Source: Coriobacteriaceae bacterium (GTDB lineage: Bacteria > Actinomycetota > Coriobacteriia > Coriobacteriales > Eggerthellaceae). Taken from it: a DNA stretch of 5,372 bases. The stretch is from NCBI GenBank assembly GCA_015062635.1, contig SUUF01000092.1, forward strand, positions 2,636-8,007. Direction: 5' to 3'. The translations under genes and the position numbers were made by a program. Shown piece by piece: positions 1 to 4,345 of this stretch (the stretch's first letter is position 1; each line of letters starts with the position of its first letter). The notes below the pieces were generated by a model. That model ran no database searches and was not told where the DNA came from. It worked only from the letters and a program-made list of their open reading frames with translations.

Positions 1-21
1 CGGCGGCGGGATGCGCGCGGG

Positions 22-27
22 TATAAT
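22..27 (+). promoter_or_regulatory. Putative -10 element upstream of the SGNH/GIY-YIG gene
   Basis: The hexamer is a perfect TATAAT in otherwise very GC-rich sequence. The matching -35 would fall at about positions 1-4 or beyond the left edge, so it cannot be judged. If real, transcription would start near 33-35, downstream of the ATG at 11. That argues against the ATG at 11 and for the ATG at 68 as the start of the following gene. Confidence 0.45.
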
Positions 28-67
28 CGGATGCCGGAATTCCCGCACGCGACCCGAAAGCACACCC

Positions 68-910
68 ATGCGCATCCTCATGCTCGGTAACAGCCTGACC
101 ACGGCAAACAACCTTCCCGATACGCTTGCAGACCGCCTGCAAGCCGACGTCGTCGTGCACGCACGCGGGGGCGCGCGGCTTTCCGAGCACCTCAACCCGA
201 ACGCGAAGCTCGGCGCGAAGACGCTGCCCGCGCTCGAGGCCGGCGGATGGGACTTCATCGTGCTGCAGGAGATGAGCAACGGGGCCCTGCGTTTCCGCGA
301 GCGCTACCTTGCCGCCGTCGAGGCGCTCTGCACGCGCATCGGGGCGGCCGATGCCACGCCCGTCATCTATGCCACCTGGGCGTATGCCCCCACTTGCGCG
401 AAGCTCGGCAAGCTGGGCGTCTCGCACGACGAGATGTTCCGGCGCATGGACGAGGCCCACCGCGAGGCGGCGCGGCGCACCGGGGCCTTGCTAGCGAATG
501 TCGGGGAAGCCTTCGAGCGGCACGAACCGCTCGATGCGCTGTATGCTGCAGACGGCGTGCATCCGAGCCCCGCCGGAACCGATGTGGCGCTCGCGTGCTT
601 GGCGCGGGCCATCGAGAAGGAAGTGGAGCGCACCCAGCCGTACACGGTGTACCTGCTGGAATGCGAGGACGGCTCGTACTATGCGGGCATCACCACCGAC
701 ATCGACCGCCGGTGGCACGAGCACCTCTCGCGCGGCCCCAAATGCGCCCGCTACACGCGCTCGCACCCGGTGAAGGCGATCGCGGCGACCTGGACGGCGC
801 AGGGCCGCGCCGAGGCCAGCCGCCTGGAATTCCATTTGAAACAGCTCTCGCATGAGCAGAAATGCGCGCTGGCGGAAAATCCCGCGCTGTTATGGCAATT
901 CTTACAGTAG
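68..910 (+). CDS. SGNH/DUF4886-like hydrolase fused to a GIY-YIG nuclease domain
   Basis: The 280-residue protein has two domains. Residues 1-185 resemble SGNH hydrolases, closest in motif pattern to DUF4886: GNSLT at 7-11 with the presumed nucleophile Ser9, a GG pair at 34-35, LQE at 66-68, and DGVHPS at 162-167 giving the Asp162/His165 pair. After a linker of only a few residues, 192-270 match the GIY-YIG fold as in YhbQ/UPF0213: VYLL at 194-197, YYAG at 204-207, DRRWHEH at 213-219 with presumed catalytic Arg215, YTR at 229-231, and a metal-binding Glu254 in RLEFHLKQLS. There is no signal peptide or membrane segment, so it should be cytoplasmic. The ATG at 68 is preferred over the in-frame ATG at 11, because it opens directly into the first strand of the hydrolase fold and lies after a TATAAT box; its ribosome site is weak. 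Family assignments are by motif recognition. The substrate, and whether both domains are active, are unknown. Confidence 0.85.
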   Translation: MRILMLGNSLTTANNLPDTLADRLQADVVVHARGGARLSEHLNPNAKLGAKTLPALEAGGWDFIVLQEMSNGALRFRERYLAAVEALCTRIGAADATPVIYATWAYAPTCAKLGKLGVSHDEMFRRMDEAHREAARRTGALLANVGEAFERHEPLDALYAADGVHPSPAGTDVALACLARAIEKEVERTQPYTVYLLECEDGSYYAGITTDIDRRWHEHLSRGPKCARYTRSHPVKAIAATWTAQGRAEASRLEFHLKQLSHEQKCALAENPALLWQFLQ

Positions 911-911
911 T

Positions 912-942
912 CCCACGTACATGTGCGCATGCACGGCGTGGG
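912..942 (+). other. Weak stem-loop after the fusion gene
   Basis: CCCACG (912-917) pairs with CGTGGG (937-942), and inside it GTGC (923-926) pairs with GCAC (931-934). It begins one base after the stop codon, which suits a transcript end. No T-run follows, so it is not a standard intrinsic terminator. It may stabilise the 3' end or be incidental. Confidence 0.3.
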
Positions 943-1200
943 CGCTGAATGGGCTTGGAAGCGCTCTGTTCGGGGGTAGCGTTTGGGGCGCCTGGCGGGC
1001 GCGGCGCGTGGACTCGAAAACGTTCTGTTCGCGGGTGAAATCCAGCATGCGAGGCACTTCTACAGGGTTGCAACTTTATTAGCCATATTGCCCCATTTGT
1101 CTATTATACATTTTCATCGCCCGCGATTCTATCGGCAACGCCTTACTATGCGATGTCTGCATGATACGCCTATGACCTGGGTATTCAATCTTCATATACC

Positions 1201-1206
1201 TATAAT
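1201..1206 (+). promoter_or_regulatory. Putative -10 element for the FAD oxidoreductase gene
   Basis: A perfect TATAAT lies in an AT-rich stretch 40 bases before the start codon, predicting a start near 1213 and a leader of about 34 nt. No good -35 sits at 16-18 bases spacing (TGGGTA at 1178-1183 is poor). An alternative pair is ATGACC (1172-1177) with TATACC (1195-1200), spaced 17. Just downstream, ACAC-ata-GTGT (1210-1220) is a small palindrome over the presumed start site and could be an operator. Confidence 0.45.
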
Positions 1207-1246
1207 CGTACACATAGTGTCCTAGCTTCTGCGGAAGGAGAAGGTC

Positions 1247-2617
1247 ATGGCAGAAGAGAAGATCATCATCGTCGGCGGCGGTTGCGCGGGCCTTTCGGCT
1301 GCGTATCAGCTCCATAAGGCCGGAGTGCCATTCACCCTCTTGGAGGCGACTGAACGCGTTGGCGGCAGGGTCCGCTTCCGTGAAAACGGGGACATTTACT
1401 ACAACGACGGCGCTGCGTTCACCGAGCCGCAATGGGGCACCACCTTCGAGTATATCGACGAGCTCGGCCTGACCGAGCAGGCCCATAACCAGACCAACTG
1501 CGCGGTATACGGCTTCTGGCTGGATGGCAAGGTGCAGTTCTTCGATGCCGGCGAGAACCTGTTTGCCGAGCTGCTGAAGATCAAGGGGCTGCCGAAGGGC
1601 ATCGTCATGCAGGGCCTGAAGTTCCTGCCCGCTTTCGCGAAGGACCTGCTGCTGGTGGGCCGCGAGGACCACGATTACTCCAAGCTCGACAAGGTCTCGC
1701 GCCTGAGCACCCGCGAGTATTGCGAGAGCCACGGCGCACCGCTGATCGCCGACAACCTGCTCGGCCCCATGCTGGGCACGATGACGCTCGGCAGCACCGA
1801 CCAGGTGGGCGTCGCGCATCCCATCGCGCTGCTCGGCGGCATGCAGGGCATGGTGGAAATCGAGGGCGGCCTGAAGAGCATCAACGAGCGCATCTACGAG
1901 AAGATCAAGGATAACGTGAAGCTGAACACCCCGGTCGAGGAAATCGTGGTGGAAGAGGGCAAGGTCAAGGGCGTGAAGCTCGCATCCGGCGAGTTCATGG
2001 AAGCCGACAAGGTGATGTGTGCCACCGACGCGAAGCTCGCCATGAAGCTCATCCCGAACGCCTCGCCGGCCATGATGGAGGCATGGGACTCCACCCTGTA
2101 CTCTCGCTCGTGGCATTATGTGTACTACATCCCCGGCCGTCCGGTTCCCGACGATTTCGTGGCGCTGTTCATCCCCGAAAATGAGAACTCGCTCATCACG
2201 ACGATCTTCGGCATGGAGACCCGTCCCGAGAACCAGGTTCCCGGCTCCGAGGCGAAGCACGACTTCAACGGCGGCGCGACCTTCTTCCACACCTTCACCG
2301 CCAGCTGGCACGAAGACGAGCTGGAAGGCTTGACCGACGAGGAACGCGACGCCCGTGTGGCCGCCGAGGTGGAGAAGTTCTTCCCCGGCGTGCTCGAGAA
2401 TGCCGAGCAGGTTGGCGCGAACTACCTTGAGCGCGCCATCAGCCTGGTGCCTGCGGGGTCCTTCGAGAAGATCACCGACCTTGTGGATAACCACCTGGAT
2501 GACATCGAGGGCCTGTACCTGGGCGGCGAGTACCTGTTCCTCGTGGCCTGCACCGAAGGCGCTTGGGACACCGGCAAGAAGGCCGGCCTGAAGATGATCG
2601 CCGACCTCGACAAGTAA
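1247..2617 (+). CDS. FAD-dependent oxidoreductase, amine oxidase/protoporphyrinogen oxidase-like
   Basis: The 456-residue protein is a flavoprotein of the flavin amine oxidase/protoporphyrinogen oxidase/phytoene desaturase superfamily. The N-terminus carries the dinucleotide-binding fold: GGGCAG at 10-15, the ribose-binding acidic residue Glu33 at the end of strand two, and the following GGR at 39-41. A GGMQGM segment (197-202) precedes a helix and the return strand of the FAD domain (230-260), whose substrate-side region follows. The C-terminal FAD motif reads GLYLGGE (422-428) then EGAWDTG (437-443), as in the family. Length is normal and both ends look intact. There is no signal peptide or Tat motif, so it should be cytoplasmic. 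AAGGAG at 1235-1240 lies six bases before the ATG and fixes the start. It appears to be a single-gene unit, with its own promoter and a hairpin terminator after the stop. The substrate cannot be read from the sequence; heme, carotenoid or amine oxidation are only superfamily possibilities. Confidence 0.9.
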   Translation: MAEEKIIIVGGGCAGLSAAYQLHKAGVPFTLLEATERVGGRVRFRENGDIYYNDGAAFTEPQWGTTFEYIDELGLTEQAHNQTNCAVYGFWLDGKVQFFDAGENLFAELLKIKGLPKGIVMQGLKFLPAFAKDLLLVGREDHDYSKLDKVSRLSTREYCESHGAPLIADNLLGPMLGTMTLGSTDQVGVAHPIALLGGMQGMVEIEGGLKSINERIYEKIKDNVKLNTPVEEIVVEEGKVKGVKLASGEFMEADKVMCATDAKLAMKLIPNASPAMMEAWDSTLYSRSWHYVYYIPGRPVPDDFVALFIPENENSLITTIFGMETRPENQVPGSEAKHDFNGGATFFHTFTASWHEDELEGLTDEERDARVAAEVEKFFPGVLENAEQVGANYLERAISLVPAGSFEKITDLVDNHLDDIEGLYLGGEYLFLVACTEGAWDTGKKAGLKMIADLDK

Positions 2618-2647
2618 GCCCCTGGGTTTGCCCCAAACTTGCCTGGT

Positions 2648-2671
2648 GGAGCCCGCCTTCTGGCGGGCTCC
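2648..2671 (+). terminator. Hairpin terminator of the FAD oxidoreductase gene
   Basis: GGAGCCCGCC (2648-2657) and GGCGGGCTCC (2662-2671) form a perfect 10-bp stem around a TTCT loop, extendable by T2647-A2672. It begins 30 bases after the stop codon. The tail, ATCTTGT, is only moderately T-rich. A small hairpin, GTTTG-ccc-CAAAC (2626-2638), precedes it. Confidence 0.75.
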
Positions 2672-2684
2672 ATCTTGTCGCGCG

Positions 2685-2720
2685 CTATCTACCTGACAAA
2701 CCCACCGGAGGGGTTTGTCA
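2685..2720. repeat. Palindromic intergenic repeat, copy 1
   Basis: This 36-nt unit matches the unit at 2734-2769 at 35 of 36 positions; the only difference is T2690 against C2739. Its core is a perfect 10-bp inverted repeat, TGACAAACCC (2694-2703) and GGGTTTGTCA (2711-2720), around the 7-nt loop ACCGGAG. It resembles REP-type elements or binding sites. Whether it occurs elsewhere in the genome cannot be seen here. Confidence 0.85.
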
Positions 2721-2733
2721 TGTTCATCGGCCC

Positions 2734-2769
2734 CTATCCACCTGACAAACCCACCGGAGGGGTTTGTCA
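2734..2769. repeat. Palindromic intergenic repeat, copy 2
   Basis: This is the second copy of the 36-nt unit, in the same orientation and 49 nt after the first. Its 10-bp arms lie at 2743-2752 and 2760-2769, and the loop is identical. The 13 bases between the copies partly resemble those after copy 2 (TGTTCATC against CGTGCATC), so the duplicated unit may be somewhat longer than 36 nt. Two copies with a 13-nt gap do not make a CRISPR array. Confidence 0.85.
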
Positions 2770-2779
2770 CGTGCATCCA

Positions 2780-2860
2780 CCGGGAACGACAGCGAGGAAA
2801 CCGGAAAGCCCCAGGTTCGCCGGGAACGACAGCGAGGGGCGTCCAGGTGCCCCAGATTCG
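2780..2860. repeat. Imperfect 40-41 nt tandem repeat
   Basis: CCGGGAACGACAGCGAGG occurs identically at 2780-2797 and 2820-2837. Each copy is followed by a diverged stretch ending in CCCCAG-TTCG with one variable base. A third, degraded start (CGGGAAAGATTTGCGAAG, from 2861) leads into the compound hairpin. The end of the second unit forms the left arm of that hairpin. Confidence 0.75.
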
Positions 2861-2935
2861 CGGGAAAGATTTGCGAAGTTGCCTAAGGGCAATGAGCAAA
2901 TCTTGGAGCGCAAAGATGGGGTGCCTGGACGCCCC
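2836..2935. repeat. Compound hairpin of about 100 nt with an 18-bp base stem
   Basis: GGGGCGTCCAGGTGCCCC (2836-2853) pairs with GGGGTGCCTGGACGCCCC (2918-2935) along all 18 positions: 16 Watson-Crick pairs and two adjacent G-T wobbles. Inside, A2854-T2917, T2857-T2858 with A2913-A2914, and GCG (2860-2862) with CGC (2909-2911) can continue the helix through small mismatches. A perfect 9-bp stem follows (AAGATTTGC 2866-2874, GCAAATCTT 2896-2904), then an apical TTGCC/GGCAA hairpin (2879-2892). Each outer arm is also an imperfect palindrome that could fold alone. It could be a structured RNA, a non-autonomous mobile or REP-like element, or a protein-binding site. The sequence does not decide which. 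Confidence 0.8.
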
Positions 2936-2949
2936 GCAGCGGCAAGTCG

Positions 2950-2973
2950 TGCGTTGTTCGTCAGAACAACGCA
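2950..2973. promoter_or_regulatory. 24-bp palindrome, candidate operator of the flavodiiron gene
   Basis: TGCGTTGTTC (2950-2959) and GAACAACGCA (2964-2973) are perfect inverted 10-mers around GTCA. The palindrome covers the best available -35 position and ends nine bases before the TACAAT -10 box. This is where a dimeric repressor would block RNA polymerase. Because it lies upstream of the predicted transcript start, an operator is likelier than an RNA hairpin. The regulator is unknown; an O2- or NO-responsive one would fit the gene but is inference. Confidence 0.55.
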
Positions 2974-2987
2974 ACAGAATGTACAAT
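2958..2987 (+). promoter_or_regulatory. Putative promoter of the flavodiiron gene
   Basis: The -10 is TACAAT (2982-2987), one mismatch from consensus. The best -35 is TCGTCA (2958-2963), 4 of 6, at 18 bases spacing, in the centre of the palindrome. The predicted start is near 2994, giving a short leader of about 27 nt. The weak -35 would suit a regulated promoter. Confidence 0.45.
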
Positions 2988-3009
2988 GGTCGAAACGACA
3001 ACGACGCAG

Positions 3010-3015
3010 AAGGAG
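3010..3015 (+). promoter_or_regulatory. Ribosome binding site deciding the flavodiiron start
   Basis: AAGGAG lies five bases before the ATG at 3021. It selects this start over the in-frame ATG at 2715, which would add 102 residues translated from repeat DNA and lies upstream of the predicted promoter. Confidence 0.85.
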
Positions 3016-3020
3016 CGCTT

Positions 3021-4187
3021 ATGGGAAGCAAGATAACCATCACCGACGACATCCGCTACATCGGCGTGAACGACCACGACCTCGACCTGTTCGAGGGGCA
3101 ATATATCGTGCCGAACGGCATGGCCTACAATTCCTACGTCATCCTCGACGAGAAGGTCGCCGTCATGGATACCGTCGACGTGCATTTCGGCGAGGAATGG
3201 ATGGGCAACCTGCTCGAGGCGCTTGATGGCCGCACGCCCGATTACCTCGTGGTGCAGCATATGGAACCCGACCATTCCGCGAACATCGTGCGGTTCATGG
3301 ACGCCTTCCCCACCGCCACCATCGTGGCAAGCACGCAGGCCTTCGCGATGCTCAAGCAGTTCTACGGCCACGACTACGCCGACCGCAAGCTCGTGGTGAA
3401 GGACAAGGAGACGCTCGACCTGGGCGGGCGGCAGCTCGTGTTCGTCTCGGCGCCGATGGTGCATTGGCCCGAGGTGATGATGACCTACGACCCGAAGACG
3501 AAGACGCTCTTCAGCGCCGATGGCTTCGGCAAGTTCGGCGCGCTCGACGTCGACGAGGACTGGGCGTGCGAGGCACGGCGTTATTACTTCGGCATCGTCG
3601 GCAAGTTCGGCAAGCAAGTGCAGGCGCTGCTGAAGAAGGCCGCGGCGCTCGAGATCGAGCGCATATGCGCGCTGCACGGCCCCATCCTGAGCGAGAACCT
3701 GGGCTATTACCTCGACCTTTACAACACGTGGAGCAGCTACGGCGTGGAGTCGGAAGGCATCGCCATCTGCTACACAAGCGTGTACGGCCATACGAAGGAA
3801 GCCGTGGAGCTGCTGGCGGCGAAGCTCGAGGAAGCCGGGTGCCCGAAGGTGGCCGTCACCGACCTCGCGCGCGACGACATGGCCGAAGCCGTTGAGGATG
3901 CCTTCCGCTATGGCACGCTCGTGTTGGCCTCCACCACCTACAACATGGGCGTCTTCCCCTTCATGAGCGACTTCATCGAGCGCTTGGTGGACCACGGGTA
4001 CACGAAGCGCCGCATCGCCCTCATCGAGAACGGCACCTGGGCGCCGGCCGCCGCGAAGACGATGCGCGCCAAGCTCGAGAAGGCCAAGGACCTCGAGTTC
4101 TGCGAGAACGTCGTGACCATCAAGAGCGCGCTCGACGATGCGTCCCACGCTCAGATCGACGCCCTGGTCGCCGAGCTAATGGCATAA
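3021..4187 (+). CDS. fprA: FprA family A-type flavoprotein (flavodiiron protein)
   Basis: The 388-residue protein is a class A flavodiiron protein, a family of cytoplasmic enzymes reducing O2 to water and/or NO to N2O. Residues 1-240 form the metallo-beta-lactamase-like domain with the full di-iron ligand set: His80, Glu82, Asp84 and His85 in HMEPDH, His148 in VHWPE, Asp167 in SADGFG, and His219 in LHGP. Residues 245-388 form the flavodoxin-like FMN domain, with a phosphate-binding loop TSVYGHT (252-258) and FMN-contacting segments near STTYNMG (304-310) and ENGTWAP (336-342). Length is typical of the core two-domain form. No rubredoxin or flavin reductase domain is attached, so electrons must come from a separate partner, not seen in this window. 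The gene has its own promoter with a palindromic candidate operator and a strong terminator, so it is probably monocistronic. O2 versus NO preference cannot be told from these motifs. Confidence 0.95.
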   Translation: MGSKITITDDIRYIGVNDHDLDLFEGQYIVPNGMAYNSYVILDEKVAVMDTVDVHFGEEWMGNLLEALDGRTPDYLVVQHMEPDHSANIVRFMDAFPTATIVASTQAFAMLKQFYGHDYADRKLVVKDKETLDLGGRQLVFVSAPMVHWPEVMMTYDPKTKTLFSADGFGKFGALDVDEDWACEARRYYFGIVGKFGKQVQALLKKAAALEIERICALHGPILSENLGYYLDLYNTWSSYGVESEGIAICYTSVYGHTKEAVELLAAKLEEAGCPKVAVTDLARDDMAEAVEDAFRYGTLVLASTTYNMGVFPFMSDFIERLVDHGYTKRRIALIENGTWAPAAAKTMRAKLEKAKDLEFCENVVTIKSALDDASHAQIDALVAELMA

Positions 4188-4226
4188 AAACACACCGACC
4201 GCAACCGCTTATGCCCAAAACCACTG

Positions 4227-4259
4227 GCGGGCATCCCGATGGGATGCCCGCTTTTTATT
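4227..4259 (+). terminator. Intrinsic terminator of the flavodiiron gene
   Basis: GCGGGCATCCC (4227-4237) and GGGATGCCCGC (4241-4251) form a perfect 11-bp stem with a GAT loop, followed directly by TTTTTATT. The stem starts 40 bases after the stop codon. The opposite strand has no T-run, so termination should be one-directional. Confidence 0.93.
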
Positions 4260-4290
4260 CGTCAACGTCAAACGAGGCCCGCTCACCGAA

Positions 4291-4316
4291 GAAGGGCGGC
4301 CCGAAGACCGCCCTTC
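4291..4316 (-). terminator. Putative terminator of the surface-protein gene
   Basis: GAAGGGCGG (4291-4299) and CCGCCCTTC (4308-4316) form a 9-bp stem. Read on the - strand, the loop TCTTCGGG adds a U-G and a C-G pair closing a UUCG tetraloop, which makes a very stable hairpin. It lies 29 bases past the - strand stop codon. The tail (TTCGGTG) is not T-rich, so efficiency is uncertain. Confidence 0.6.
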
Positions 4317-4345
4317 CCTGTTTACACGACTATCGCTTCGAAGGC

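Larger units (their letters stand above)
911..1246. other. Non-coding gap between the fusion gene and the oxidoreductase gene
   Basis: No convincing gene lies here; the short open frames have no recognisable product and no good ribosome site. The left half is GC-rich. It holds a weak hairpin (912-942) and a near-identical 13-nt direct repeat (TCTGTTCGGGGGT at 965-977, TCTGTTCGCGGGT at 1024-1036). From about 1070 it becomes AT-rich, as expected for a promoter region. It contains a short palindrome (ATCGC-cc-GCGAT, 1116-1127) and the TATAAT box at 1201-1206. The small palindromes could be regulator sites, but they are short enough to arise by chance. Confidence 0.6.
2618..3020. other. 403-base repeat-rich intergenic region upstream of the flavodiiron gene
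   Basis: The gap holds, in order: a terminator (2648-2671), two palindromic repeats (2685-2720, 2734-2769), an imperfect 40-nt tandem repeat (2780-2860), a compound hairpin of about 100 nt (2836-2935), a palindrome (2950-2973), and a promoter and ribosome site for the next gene. An open frame reads through the region into the flavodiiron gene from 2715, but it only translates repeats. No credible protein gene was found on either strand. Confidence 0.7.

Noticed and set aside
11..67. Earlier start for the hydrolase-nuclease fusion
   Set aside because: The extra 19 residues do not look like a signal peptide or part of the fold, and the ATG at 11 lies before the TATAAT box.
965..1036. 13-nt direct repeats (12 of 13 identical) as attachment-like or iteron sites
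   Set aside because: Only two copies are present with no associated integrase or replication gene; chance similarity in GC-rich sequence is likely.
2685..2769. CRISPR array
   Set aside because: There are only two repeats with a 13-nt gap, far shorter than a spacer, and no cas genes nearby.
2715..3020. N-terminal extension of the flavodiiron protein by 102 residues
   Set aside because: The stretch only translates repeats and lies upstream of the promoter; the ATG at 3021 has a good ribosome site and matches the family N-terminus.
1079..3052. Long open frame of 657 codons on the - strand
   Set aside because: It lies antisense to the FAD oxidoreductase and the repeat gap, has no recognisable domains and has low-complexity composition. 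Such frames are common opposite GC-rich genes with strong third-position bias.
2961..4148. 395-codon open frame on the - strand
   Set aside because: It is antisense to the flavodiiron gene, whose motifs are unambiguous; the translation is a His/Val/Leu-rich shadow without domain features.
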